NCBI RefSeq assembly: GCF_014650595.1
Contig: NZ_BMVG01000031.1
Location: forward strand, 1-64,000
Direction of reading: 5' to 3'
Origin: Streptomyces alanosinicus
GTDB lineage: Bacteria; Actinomycetota; Actinomycetes; Streptomycetales; Streptomycetaceae
DNA length: 64,000 nt
Positions 25,034-33,487 of the stretch are shown piece by piece. Positions within the stretch are counted from its first letter, which is position 1; each line of letters starts with the position of its first letter. Under the pieces are notes generated by a model. That model was not told the DNA's origin, did not search any database, and saw nothing but the letters and a program-made list of their open reading frames with translations. Both the position numbers and the translations under genes were made by a program.

Positions 25034-25720
25034 CCTCGCCTCCTCGCTGCATTTCGAGACGCCCAGGGGCGCGGACTTACAAGTCCTGCTAACACCGTGG
25101 ACCATTCGGCAGAGCCATTGGTAGCGAAAGAGATCCCCACTTCTTCCCACTTGCCCGAGCGACTCTCTCCCTTTCGAGGCGCACCTGGTCGGCCCGCGGT
25201 GCCACATGCGTACAGCGAGACGGTTCATCGTGGAGATTTTCGAGCTGCGACGCCTCAGTAGCGATCGTCATCCCGCAGAGACTCGGATACGTGAGAAGGG
25301 CGCGGCCGACTTGCCGAGAAGACCTCACGGCGCTCTGAACAGGAGAAACGAAGGGCCCTTCGTGTTCCCGCGAACGGCGGCGCCTCGCCTGAGCAGAGAC
25401 CAGGACTTGTACCGCTACCCATGACTTCAGTCAAGCAATTTCGACGAAGTGGGGAGAAGTGGGAACCCCGGACAGCTTCCCGCCGTCGGGCGTCGCTCAC
25501 GTGAACCACGACTGCCCCGACCGTCCCATTTCATCGCGAATATCCGTTCTTTGAAGGGGTGGCGCGGAGAAATTTCGGAATCTCTGGGGGCCCTGAAGTG
25601 GGGAGAAGTGGGGGCCGTTTTTGCTACCGAAACGCACCGCCGAAAGGCAACGTTATTCGCAGCCTCTACGCCTTCAGCCACTGCCCATGACCGCAGAGCC
25701 GTTTCTTCCGAGGACCCGCC
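25034..25720. other. Long intergenic region
   Basis: About 690 bp between divergent transcription units. It is less GC-rich than its surroundings and contains no convincing gene. It holds two copies of an 18-bp direct repeat (25446, 25595) and a TGACT-tc-AGTCA dyad (25422-25433). Probably the promoter/regulatory region of the flanking units; a small RNA cannot be excluded. Confidence 0.5.
25446..25612. repeat. Two-copy 18-bp direct repeat
   Basis: GAAGTGGGGAGAAGTGGG occurs at 25446-25463 and identically at 25595-25612, 149 bp apart. Each copy is itself a double GAAGTGGG. They lie in the promoter-side gap before the DUF5999 and conservon genes. Confidence 0.85.
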
Positions 25721-25919
25721 ATGTGTCAGCACCGACCCCACTGCCCCTCCGCAGAAGCCCAGGACCGCGATGCCGCCGTAGTGCTTGCTGCTCACCCGGC
25801 GCAGGGAAGGTCTGCTGTGCAACGGCGTCGTCCGCTTCGACACCGGCGAAATCCTCCCGGACGGACGCGTGATCAACCCCTTCCGGCTGGCCGGCTCCGC
25901 GGTTGGAGCCGGCGCATGA
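25721..25919 (+). pseudogene. DUF5999 protein, frameshifted
   Basis: A small Cys-rich DUF5999 protein of Streptomyces: it opens with MCQHRPHCPSAEAQDRDAA and AAHPAQG, and after a one-base phase change near 25808-25812 continues LLCNGVVRFDTGEILPDG to the stop at 25917-25919. Together about 65 residues, the normal size. The break sits at GGGAAGGTCTGCTG. Either a recent frameshift or a sequence error. Its stop overlaps the start of the next gene (ATGA). Confidence 0.7.
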
Positions 25920-26581
25920 GTAGGGCGAGGCCCCGTGCGGCGTCAGTGTGCCCATCGGCGACCGGCCGCACCCGCTACGCCGACAAGCGCCCCGAAGACC
26001 GCGATGACATCGACGGATTCCCGTGGGAACAAGGAGACCTTGTGAGGGCCTCCGCAGACCCGGCCTCGGACACATCCCCTGCGGTATCCCCGGTACTGAG
26101 CACAATCGTGTCAGCTCCGCGTTCGTGGTGGTGGCCGCGCATGGCGGGCAAGCGGCCCGGCGTCGATATCGCAGCGGTCATCACCAAGGCTGAGCGCGAC
26201 GTCTACCTCGTGCTTGGCGACGACCTGCCGCTTCCGTCGCGGCAAGCCGATGTCGACCAGCTCCTGACCCGGCTCGCCAGCCATGTTGAGGGCCTCGGCA
26301 GGGCGAGCGAGGCGGGCTCGATGTCCGGCACGAAAGTCGCTGCGGCGCGACGGTTGAGCAGTGTTCCCGGGCCCGCTGGCCTCATGGAATCGCGGATCCG
26401 GTTGGTGATGGCCGCAGAAGCCGTGCAGGAACTGCTGGCCAGGGTTCGTGCCGAATCCGCCTTCCCGTCCGCAGCAGCACAGCCGCGCAGGCGCCGCCAC
26501 TGGCAGATGTTCGGCCGACGACTCCCCCTTCCACCCGCCCTAGCCTGCCGGGCCCGTGTTCTTGAGGAATCCCATGTCTGA
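25916..26581 (+). CDS. Hypothetical protein, possibly a composite gene
   Basis: 221 residues. Residues 20-45 contain TRYADKRPEDRDDIDGFPWEQ, a clear relative of VAYADEQPEDRDIDGVLWER in the fusion protein at 32045; the rest of that protein's zinc-finger domain is missing here. From about residue 75 the sequence looks like a Streptomyces helical family (possibly DUF6415) with AVITKAERDVYLVLGDDLPLPSR and AEAVQELLARV. This suggests a fusion of a decayed fragment with an intact downstream gene, in which case the true start may be internal. Its end overlaps cvnA by 8 nt. Confidence 0.5.
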   Translation: MSRARPRAASVCPSATGRTRYADKRPEDRDDIDGFPWEQGDLVRASADPASDTSPAVSPVLSTIVSAPRSWWWPRMAGKRPGVDIAAVITKAERDVYLVLGDDLPLPSRQADVDQLLTRLASHVEGLGRASEAGSMSGTKVAAARRLSSVPGPAGLMESRIRLVMAAEAVQELLARVRAESAFPSAAAQPRRRRHWQMFGRRLPLPPALACRARVLEESHV

Positions 26582-28082
26582 CCACCGCCGCCCCAATCAA
26601 CTCCGGCGCCGCACCGCCCGCTCAGCACCGCTGAGCAGGAATTCGCTACGCGGGCTGGTCCTAGGTCCGATGCTGGCGACGGGTGTCTCGGCGGGCGGTG
26701 CCTGGGCAGTGCACAACGCGGCGTTCGCCCCCCTCGCCGTGGCCGTGCCCGTCGCTGGTGCCGCCTGGATCGGGTTCACCTGGTTCGGGGTTCGTCGCGC
26801 GGATGCCACATTCGAGGGCGCTGACGCGCACCTGGAGAGCCTGGTCACCGGCGTCGAGGAGCTGCGTGCCGCGATCAGCGGGGCACTGGAGCGGGTAGAG
26901 GGTGGAGCCCTCAGCAGTCCGTCGGCGGTCCCACCGGAGTTCATCGGGTCGCTCAGCGCCGACCCCGCGCTGGCCGTGGAGCAGCTGCTGTTCCACGCCC
27001 GTGCCGAGGTGGAACAGGCTATCGACCGTGCAGGGCAGCTCCATCAGCGAAGCGCGCTCGGCGAGCGCGCGCAGACAGATTTGTTGCGGACCATCGCCCA
27101 GCGGCAGAACGCGCTGGTGGGCCGAGCTCTGGCAGCCCTCGACAAGGCGGAGAACAGGGTTGAGGACCCTGACATCCTCAATGACTTCTTCGGCATCGAC
27201 CATCTGGTGACCCAGCTGCGGCGGTTCACGGAGAACATCGCGGTACTGGGCGGGCAGAGTCTGGCTGGCCGTCCCCGTGATCCTCTGCCGGTGTCCACCG
27301 CGCTGCGCCAGGCCGTCGAGGAGATCGAACGGTACGACCGGGTGGGGGTCGGCCTGGCCCCGGACAGGCTGTCCTTCCCTGGACACGTGGGTCCCAGCGT
27401 GGTCCACCTGCTGGCCGAGTTGCTGGAGAACGCCACCCAGTTTTCCGATTCCCGGACGAAGGTGCAGCTGACCGCGACGGTGGAGCAAGGCGGCCTGGTG
27501 ATTGCGGTCCGCGACCAGGGCATGTCCATGACTCCCGCGCTGGTGTGCCAGCTGAACGAGCAGTTGGCCGCGCCGCAGACCGTGGACGTCTATTCGCACC
27601 TGAAAGCGGGCCGCATCGGTTTGGTGGTCACCGGCCAGCTTGCCCAGCGCTGCGGCATCCGGGTCCAGTTGCAGGCGAACACCGACGGCCCCGGGGTGAC
27701 CGCCTTCGCGCTCATCCCCAACGCGGTCCTCATGACCTCGCCCGTGGCCACGGTCCACAGCGTGCCCGCGTCGCCGGCAGAGCCAGTGCAATACCAGGTG
27801 CTCCCCGAGCTCTCGGTCCACCAAGGCCGTTCTGGCCTGTCCCAGCCTTCGGGCGCTGTGCACCCGATAGCGACGGAAGCACCTGCCGTGCGCCAACATG
27901 CCACCGAAGCCCCGACCGAGGGGCGAGCTCCCCTGCCCCGCCGCCCTGCCACGCCCGCCGCTGGCCAGACCTCTGCTCCACCCCAGTCTGCGCCGGCGAG
28001 CAAAGGCCCCACGCCCGGCCTCATGGCGCAGTACCGCGCGGGTGCCCACCACGCGGCGGGCCATCGCTCGGCCGGCGAGTGA
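26574..28082 (+). CDS. cvnA: Conservon sensor kinase-like protein CvnA
   Basis: 502 residues. An N-terminal membrane segment pair (about residues 28-75) is followed by a helical linker and an HATPase_c domain (about 210-395): LLAELLENATQFSD is the N-box and VRDQGMSM the G1 region. The last 110 residues are Pro/Ala-rich and disordered. CvnA proteins are histidine-kinase-like sensors that lack a clear phospho-acceptor and work with CvnB-D as a membrane-bound G-protein-like signalling set. ATG 26574 is the Met before SDHRRPN. First gene of cvnA-B-C-D. Confidence 0.9.
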   Translation: MSDHRRPNQLRRRTARSAPLSRNSLRGLVLGPMLATGVSAGGAWAVHNAAFAPLAVAVPVAGAAWIGFTWFGVRRADATFEGADAHLESLVTGVEELRAAISGALERVEGGALSSPSAVPPEFIGSLSADPALAVEQLLFHARAEVEQAIDRAGQLHQRSALGERAQTDLLRTIAQRQNALVGRALAALDKAENRVEDPDILNDFFGIDHLVTQLRRFTENIAVLGGQSLAGRPRDPLPVSTALRQAVEEIERYDRVGVGLAPDRLSFPGHVGPSVVHLLAELLENATQFSDSRTKVQLTATVEQGGLVIAVRDQGMSMTPALVCQLNEQLAAPQTVDVYSHLKAGRIGLVVTGQLAQRCGIRVQLQANTDGPGVTAFALIPNAVLMTSPVATVHSVPASPAEPVQYQVLPELSVHQGRSGLSQPSGAVHPIATEAPAVRQHATEAPTEGRAPLPRRPATPAAGQTSAPPQSAPASKGPTPGLMAQYRAGAHHAAGHRSAGE

Positions 28083-28114
28083 CGCCCCCTTTTCCCCTTC
28101 CCTGGAGAATTTTC

Positions 28115-28573
28115 ATGTCACAGCACACCACCTCGTTGAGCGCCCTGGGTCAGATGCTGGCGGACTTCGTCGACCGCGTCCCCGGAGTCGCCGCGTCTGT
28201 CCTCGTCACGTCCGACGGCCTGGTCAACGAATACGCCGGGCTCTCGGAAACGGACGCGGACACGCTTGCTGCGGGAGTCAGCGGGCTCGCGTCCCTGTCG
28301 AGCGGAGTGTTCGTGGACGCGCCGGGCCAGGTGCAGCAGACCGCCATCGAACACGACTCCGGCACGCTGTTCATCATGCGGGCGGACGGCCCGAAGCAGG
28401 TCCCCAACATGGTCGGTGCGCTGCTGGCCGTGCTCACCAGCTCGACGGCCGACGTGGGCGTTGTCGGATACGAGATGCACCAGTGGATCGACAGGATGCG
28501 CGAGCACTTGCTCAACCCTGTCCGCAGCGCATCGCTCAACCCTGCCCCCAGCGCACCGCAGCTGGTCCAGTGA
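28115..28573 (+). CDS. cvnB: Roadblock/LC7 protein CvnB
   Basis: 152 residues, a roadblock/LC7 domain: LADFVDRVPGVAASVLVTSDGLV, then ADTLAAGVSGLASL and GTLFIMRADG. In conservons this subunit is thought to act as a regulator of the CvnD GTPase, in the way MglB acts on MglA. ATG 28115 follows CTGGAGAATTTTC. A degenerate 8-residue repeat (VRSASLNP, APSAPQLVQ) ends the protein. 33 bp after cvnA. Confidence 0.92.
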   Translation: MSQHTTSLSALGQMLADFVDRVPGVAASVLVTSDGLVNEYAGLSETDADTLAAGVSGLASLSSGVFVDAPGQVQQTAIEHDSGTLFIMRADGPKQVPNMVGALLAVLTSSTADVGVVGYEMHQWIDRMREHLLNPVRSASLNPAPSAPQLVQ

Positions 28574-28574
28574 C

Positions 28575-28940
28575 GTGGTCGGCCCCTATAGCGACGCTGT
28601 CATCGGGGCGGGAGGTGCACGGCTTCGCCCTTACGCGCTTACGGGCGGACGCACCCGCTCTGACTACCCGCTGCAGCTGGACACGCTGCTGGCTGCTCAC
28701 CCCGTTCCCGCGGACATCGATCTCGGCCCGGAGGGCGAGCGGATCCGCCTGCTGTGCGCGACTCCCCAGCCCGTCGCCGAACTCGCGTTCCACCTGGGGC
28801 AGCCCGTTCAGGTGGCCAAGATCCTCGCCTCCGACCTGCTCCACGTCCAAGCCCTGGTCATCGCCGAACACCACGACGCCAGCCATCGTCCCGACCGAGA
28901 ACTCCTGGAGGCTGTCCTTGTCGGCCTACACAACCTGTGA
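28575..28940 (+). CDS. cvnC: DUF742 protein CvnC
   Basis: 121 residues, the DUF742 component: LRPYALTGGRTRSDYPLQLDTLL near the N-terminus, then AELAFHLGQPVQVAKILASDL, a winged-helix-like segment. GTG 28575 begins one base after the cvnB stop codon (TGA 28571-28573). DUF742 proteins are the third partner of conservons and may bind DNA or the GTPase. It overlaps cvnD by 23 nt in another frame. Confidence 0.88.
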   Translation: MVGPYSDAVIGAGGARLRPYALTGGRTRSDYPLQLDTLLAAHPVPADIDLGPEGERIRLLCATPQPVAELAFHLGQPVQVAKILASDLLHVQALVIAEHHDASHRPDRELLEAVLVGLHNL

Positions 28941-29529
28941 GGCTGCTCCCCCGCGCCTGCGGAAGATCAAGATTGTTATCGCCGGGGGCTTCGGCACGGG
29001 CAAGACGACCCTGGTCGGCGCAGTCAGCGAGGTCCGGCCGCTCCTCACGGAAGCGGCGATGACCCAGGCCAGCGAGGGCGTCGACGCCTTGGTGGGCGTG
29101 GAGTCCAAGAAGACAACCACCGTGGCCATGGACTTCGGGAGGATCACCCTCCACCCGGAAATCATTCTGATGCTGTTCGGCACTCCAGGGCAGGACCGCT
29201 TCAACAACATCTGGGACGACCTCTCCCGTGGCGCAGCCGGCGCGGTGGTGCTGGTCGACACCCGTCGCCTGGAAGACGCCTTCGACGCTGTGGCCTACTT
29301 CGAGGCACAGCAACTGCCCTTCCTCATCGCGGTGAACCAGTTCGACCGAGCTCCGCGCTACCTGCTGGACGAGGTCCGCGAAGCCCTGCGACTTGACGCC
29401 AGCGTTCCGGTCGTCGCGTGTGACGCCCGCGACCGCCGGTCCGTCCTCGAGGTCCTCAAAGACGTCGTTCGCCATGCCCTGTACCGCCTGCCCGCGTCCC
29501 CGCACACCGTCCTCGGAGCCCGCACATGA
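28918..29529 (+). CDS. cvnD: Ras-like GTPase CvnD
   Basis: 203 residues. P-loop GGFGTGKTTLVG (about residues 24-35), switch I region with conserved Thr (KKTTTVAMDFG), G3 LFGTPGQDRF, and N-x-F-D (VNQFDRA) in place of NKxD for base binding. TTG 28918 is chosen because GGAGG lies exactly 6 nt upstream, inside cvnC; no ATG or GTG fits. It is the small GTPase of the conservon, probably membrane associated by complex formation. Confidence 0.9.
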   Translation: MSAYTTCEAAPPRLRKIKIVIAGGFGTGKTTLVGAVSEVRPLLTEAAMTQASEGVDALVGVESKKTTTVAMDFGRITLHPEIILMLFGTPGQDRFNNIWDDLSRGAAGAVVLVDTRRLEDAFDAVAYFEAQQLPFLIAVNQFDRAPRYLLDEVREALRLDASVPVVACDARDRRSVLEVLKDVVRHALYRLPASPHTVLGART

Positions 29530-30065
29530 TCCCTGCCCCCCGAACCCCTGCCGCTGAAGCCCGCTTTCAGCTGCTACAGCATCTCGGCCTGGACCGCATA
29601 GACCCGCAGCTGGATGAGCTGGCAACCGCGCTGGCGGCCGAGGCCGGCGCTCCGTACGCCATCGTCAACGCGTTCAACCCGGTCACCGGCCGACAGGAAT
29701 TCGTCGGCCTCTCCGCCCACCCGGGCGGCGATCTTCCGCAGGTGGAGCGGTCGATGGCCCCCGACTGGGGGTACTGCCCCGAAGTTGCCCACCGCACCAA
29801 GGCCCTCGTCCTGCCGAATGTCTGTGCCAAGCCCCGCTTCGCGGTGAACCCAGTCGTAGACCAACTCGGCATCCGCACCTACGCCGGAGCTCCCCTCATC
29901 CACGACCCCGACGGAACCGGCGGCGACGTCTTCGGGACCGTGTGCTTCATCGGGCTCGAGGCGATGGACCAGTCCACCGGCCAGGCATCCCTCGCCCTGA
30001 TCAAGCAGTACCGCGACCGCGTTCTGCAACTCGTCTACGACGGTGCCGGCATCCGTCTTTCGTAG
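29526..30065 (+). CDS. GAF-domain protein
   Basis: 179 residues covering one GAF domain (about residues 20-170): ELATALAAEAGAPYAIVNAF, then WGYCPEVAHRTKALVLPNV and RTYAGAPLIHD. ATG overlaps the cvnD stop (ATGA), so it is part of the conservon operon. GAF proteins bind small ligands or haem; here it may be an output or sensor element. Known conservons often carry a P450 in this place; none is present. Confidence 0.85.
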   Translation: MIPAPRTPAAEARFQLLQHLGLDRIDPQLDELATALAAEAGAPYAIVNAFNPVTGRQEFVGLSAHPGGDLPQVERSMAPDWGYCPEVAHRTKALVLPNVCAKPRFAVNPVVDQLGIRTYAGAPLIHDPDGTGGDVFGTVCFIGLEAMDQSTGQASLALIKQYRDRVLQLVYDGAGIRLS

Positions 30066-30119
30066 TCACCGCTTCGCCGACGACACCCGACCCTGGGTGT
30101 CCCAATGGAGGGGAATCCC

Positions 30120-31367
30120 GTGTCCGAGTCGTTCCTGACCGAGAGCCACCGGCAGCTCCGTCACGAAGTACGCGCGTTCGCCGAGACCGTCGTCGCGCCA
30201 CGCGTCGCGGACATGGAAGCCAGCCACCGCATCGAGCACGAGCTGGCAGGTCAGATCGCCCGGCGCGGCTGGGTCGGCGCCACGATCGGAACGGAGTACG
30301 GCGGGATGGCAGTCGGTCACCTCGCCAAGACCCTCATCATCGCGGAACTCTCCCGCATCAGCGCCTCGATGGGCGCGATGGTGCAGGCCTCCCAGCTCGG
30401 CACAGCCAAGATCATGCACTTCGGGACCGACGAGCAGAAGGCCACCTGGCTGCCCCGGATCGCCGCCGGAACGTGCCTGCCCACGATCGCGGTCACCGAG
30501 GAAGTCTCCGGCAGCCACGTACTCGGCATGCAGATGACCGCCGAACGTGACGGCGACGACTACCTCCTCAACGGCGCCAAGGTCTACGTCGGCAACTCCC
30601 ACATCGGCCACCTTCACGGCGTCGTCGCCCGCACCGGCACCGGTTCCCGAGGGCTGACCGCCTTCCTCGTCGAATCCGGCAGGCCCGGCCTGACCGTCTC
30701 ACCACACCAGGACACCCTCGGCCTGCACGGGTTCTCCTTCGGAGAGCTGATCTTCGACAACTGCCGCATTCCCGCCACCAACCGGCTCGGCGCCGAGGGC
30801 GACGGCAAAGACGTCGCCTACTCCTCGAGCATCCTGTACGGCCGCCCCAACCTCACGGCCGTGGCCCTCGGTCTACACGAGGCCATCTTGGAGACCACCA
30901 CGGCGTTCTGCCGCGAGCGCATCCGCTACGGCAAGCCTCTGCACGCCCTGCCGACGGTCCAACGCAAGATCGGCCAGATCCAATCGCGGCTGATGACGGC
31001 CCGGCTCACCGCCTACCACGCGGCCAGCCTCCTTGATGGCGTTCTGCACAACGGCACCGAGTTGCGGGACGACCCCCCGTCCTGCGACGCCGAGCTGATG
31101 AACGCCAAGTTCGTCAATGTGGAGTTCCTCCTGGACTCCGCCCGCACTGCTATGGAAATCCACGCAGCCGCAGGCCTGCAGACCGACCGCCCCATGGAGC
31201 GCTATCTGCGCGACGCGCACCACATCTACGCGCCCGCCGGCACCTCCGACATCCAACTGCTGCGACTGGCCGAGACAGCCCTGGGCACCTCCAAGGGCCA
31301 GTACTCCCACCGCTTCGCCGGACCGGAGCACGCCACCCGCCACGCCACAACGGCCATTCCCGCCTAA
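30120..31367 (+). CDS. Acyl-CoA dehydrogenase-like protein, catalytic Glu apparently missing
   Basis: 415 residues with all three acyl-CoA dehydrogenase parts: the N-terminal helical domain (LRHEVRAFAETVVAPR), the beta domain (AVTEEVSGSHVLGMQMTA; LLNGAKVYVGN) and the C-terminal helices (RIRYGKPLHALPTVQRKI). The base position of the medium-chain class (YEGT) reads YAPAGT, and the helix-G position used by isovaleryl-type enzymes (LER) reads YGR, so neither usual Glu is present. FAD-binding segments remain. It could act on a carrier-bound or unusual substrate, or catalyse another flavin reaction. GTG 30120 has GGAGGGG at 6 nt. It follows the conservon by 54 bp. Confidence 0.8.
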   Translation: MSESFLTESHRQLRHEVRAFAETVVAPRVADMEASHRIEHELAGQIARRGWVGATIGTEYGGMAVGHLAKTLIIAELSRISASMGAMVQASQLGTAKIMHFGTDEQKATWLPRIAAGTCLPTIAVTEEVSGSHVLGMQMTAERDGDDYLLNGAKVYVGNSHIGHLHGVVARTGTGSRGLTAFLVESGRPGLTVSPHQDTLGLHGFSFGELIFDNCRIPATNRLGAEGDGKDVAYSSSILYGRPNLTAVALGLHEAILETTTAFCRERIRYGKPLHALPTVQRKIGQIQSRLMTARLTAYHAASLLDGVLHNGTELRDDPPSCDAELMNAKFVNVEFLLDSARTAMEIHAAAGLQTDRPMERYLRDAHHIYAPAGTSDIQLLRLAETALGTSKGQYSHRFAGPEHATRHATTAIPA

Positions 31368-31423
31368 ACCGGGCGCCGAACGCGCAGGCCGCTCCACCTC
31401 CCCCTTCCTTGGAGATTCCCCCG

Positions 31424-31597
31424 ATGCCCACGCACACCGCCACCCCCAGCTGTTCCGTCAGCCTGTTCAACGAGCGGGTCCAGGTCGACTGCCACAACAC
31501 CGTACGGAGCTACTCCTGCGTACCGGCCGCTGTGGGAGTCGCCCCGTATGAGAAGACCTCCACGGTGTACTCCAAAGCCGCGAGGAGGCCGAGTTGA
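31424..31597 (+). CDS. Small hypothetical protein
   Basis: 57 residues with three Cys (PSCSVSL, DCHNT, SYSCVP) and no membrane segment. TTGGAG precedes ATG 31424 and its stop overlaps the TTG of the next gene (TTGA), so it is likely translated. No family recognised. Confidence 0.5.
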   Translation: MPTHTATPSCSVSLFNERVQVDCHNTVRSYSCVPAAVGVAPYEKTSTVYSKAARRPS

Positions 31598-32028
31598 GCA
31601 CCCGTCTGTCCCGCAGTGTGCGCCCGGACTCGGAGCTTGCGGACCTGCTGCTTCTGCACTGCGCAGGGATCCTGCCCGTCGGCCCCGGCTTCGAGGTCGT
31701 CCTCATCGACGAGGACTTGGCCCACCAGGCCGTCGCTCTGCTCGATCGGATGGAGCTGTCCGTCGACCCGGTCGGCGCGGTCAGCGCCGTCGAGGGCCGA
31801 TGGGCGTTCTTCGTCCCCGAGGAATCGGACATCCCCGTGTGGCCGGCCCGCACCCAGTACTTCAGTTGTGGCACCACCCTCCCGCTCCCGCCAATCCCCG
31901 GCACCACCCCGGCGCTCATCAATTCCACGCGATGGATCCGCTGGCAGCCCTTCGGTCGCGTCATCACTGCCCCGCTGCTCCTCCAGCTCGCTGTGAACGC
32001 CGTAGCCCCGCGCGCCCTCGCGTCCTGA
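31594..32028 (+). CDS. Hypothetical protein
   Basis: 144 residues. TTG 31594 follows a strong AGGAGG and overlaps the previous stop. The protein has a central DLAHQAVALLDRMEL helix and a C-terminal Pro-rich then hydrophobic region (PLPPIPGTT, GRVITAPLLLQLA). Its middle recalls the small accessory domain of Streptomyces primase/polymerase-type proteins, but too weakly to name. It lies between the small Cys protein and the HAD fusion in one transcription direction. Confidence 0.55.
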   Translation: MSTRLSRSVRPDSELADLLLLHCAGILPVGPGFEVVLIDEDLAHQAVALLDRMELSVDPVGAVSAVEGRWAFFVPEESDIPVWPARTQYFSCGTTLPLPPIPGTTPALINSTRWIRWQPFGRVITAPLLLQLAVNAVAPRALAS

Positions 32029-32044
32029 ACCCCGGAGACCTCCC

Positions 32045-33487
32045 GTGAGACCCCTCGCTCTCCCACCCGCCGCGGCCCCGGCTGCCGTGAGCGCTCTTAT
32101 TGCGCCCGGGAACCAGCTCTACGTCGCTCCCTTCGCGGACGAAGGTCCGTGCGACGTCACCGTGCTCTTCGACGACAGCGGCCACGTCGCGTACGCCGAC
32201 GAGCAGCCCGAGGACCGCGACATCGACGGCGTCCTGTGGGAGCGGTGGGGCGGAACGCCATCCGGCCCCAGGCAGTGGGCCCTGCACCACCCGGCGCGGC
32301 AGCGTGAGGTCATGGACCAAAGGCCGCTGTGCGCCGTCTGCAGCGCTGAGCCGGACTGCAACGAGCACGGGGTGCTATGGCTGCTCAACGCGGACGCCGC
32401 CTTGCAGAAGTCGCTGACCTTCCCCCGGGATATCGTCACCGCGACGCCGGCCGTGTGCCTCAAGGACGCCCGCCGCGCCCTGCGCGCCTGCCACGTTCTG
32501 CAGCAGGGATTCATCGCGCTGCGCGTGCGCGAGGCCGAACTTGTCGGGGTCCGCGGCACCGTCTACTCGCCAACGAATCCGCCACAGGTCGACCAGGACG
32601 TGCGGTTCGACGACGACGCCATCCATCGCGTCATCGCCCGTCAGCTTCTGCGGGAGCTGCGCGGCGCCGTCCTTGACAAAGTCACCCTGGCCGACTGCAC
32701 CTTGCGGCACCGCAGGAGCTCGGCGGAGCCGACGGCAGCCGCCGCGAGCGTGACAACGATGACACGCACTGGGCCTGCGACAAGCCCGCGTCCCGCACGG
32801 AAGATCGCGCTGTTCGATCTAGACGACACCCTCACCGACCACACGGCCGCGTTCGCCCGCTGGGCCGCCGAGTACTCCCGGAGCACGGGCATCCCTCTGC
32901 CCTGGCTCCTGGAGGCGGAGCAGCGGCACGCCGGGGCACGGCATCACTTCTTCGAAGAGATCAAAAGCGACTTCGGGATCCGTACGTCCATCGCCACCCT
33001 GCACGCCGAGTACCGGCGCCGGTCCGCCGATCTCGTTCCGCACCGCCCGGAGGTCTGCACCGCCCTGGAGGAGCTGGTGGACGATGGGTGGGCGCTGGGT
33101 GTGGTGACCAACGGATCGCCGGACGCGCAGCGCATCAAGCTCGACATGGCCCGGCTCACGCCGTACTTCGACTCCGTCGTCGTCTCCGGCGAGTACGGCG
33201 TACGCAAACCGGACCCGGCCTTGTTCCGTGTGGCGCTGGACGAACTCCATGCCGACGAAAGCACCTGGGCGGCCATGGTCGGTGACCGCCTGGACACGGA
33301 CATCCAGGGAGGTGTGCGGGCGGGGCTGCACACCGTGTGGATCGCGGCGGGGCGCACTCACTGTCCCGAAGGCTCCGTGCCCACCCTTGCCGTGGACACC
33401 ACCGTCGAGGCCTGCGACTGGCTGCGGTCCCAACCCCAGGTCCCCACCGCCCTCGTCCCGACAGGTCCCACGGCGGTACGCCCATGA
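32045..33487 (+). CDS. Zinc-finger-like domain fused to a HAD hydrolase
   Basis: 480 residues. The N-terminal domain (1-230) is unknown; it carries a C-x2-C-x5-C-x2-H zinc-knuckle-like motif (CAVCSAEPDCNEHG, about residues 98-111) after YADEQPEDRDIDG. The C-terminal domain (about 255-470) is a complete HAD-superfamily phosphatase: FDLDDTLTD (DxDxT), VVTNGSP (motif II), VRKPDP (motif III Lys) and MVGDRLDTDIQG (motif IV). A Pro/Ala-rich linker (about 231-253) joins them. No stop or frameshift separates the parts, so a real fusion seems likely. GTG 32045 follows CCGGAGACCTCCC. Confidence 0.8.
   Translation: MRPLALPPAAAPAAVSALIAPGNQLYVAPFADEGPCDVTVLFDDSGHVAYADEQPEDRDIDGVLWERWGGTPSGPRQWALHHPARQREVMDQRPLCAVCSAEPDCNEHGVLWLLNADAALQKSLTFPRDIVTATPAVCLKDARRALRACHVLQQGFIALRVREAELVGVRGTVYSPTNPPQVDQDVRFDDDAIHRVIARQLLRELRGAVLDKVTLADCTLRHRRSSAEPTAAAASVTTMTRTGPATSPRPARKIALFDLDDTLTDHTAAFARWAAEYSRSTGIPLPWLLEAEQRHAGARHHFFEEIKSDFGIRTSIATLHAEYRRRSADLVPHRPEVCTALEELVDDGWALGVVTNGSPDAQRIKLDMARLTPYFDSVVVSGEYGVRKPDPALFRVALDELHADESTWAAMVGDRLDTDIQGGVRAGLHTVWIAAGRTHCPEGSVPTLAVDTTVEACDWLRSQPQVPTALVPTGPTAVRP

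Noticed and set aside
25721-26581. A single 286-residue protein from 25721
   Set aside because: The first 65 codons belong to a DUF5999 gene in two frames; only the part from 25916 is a plausible separate gene.
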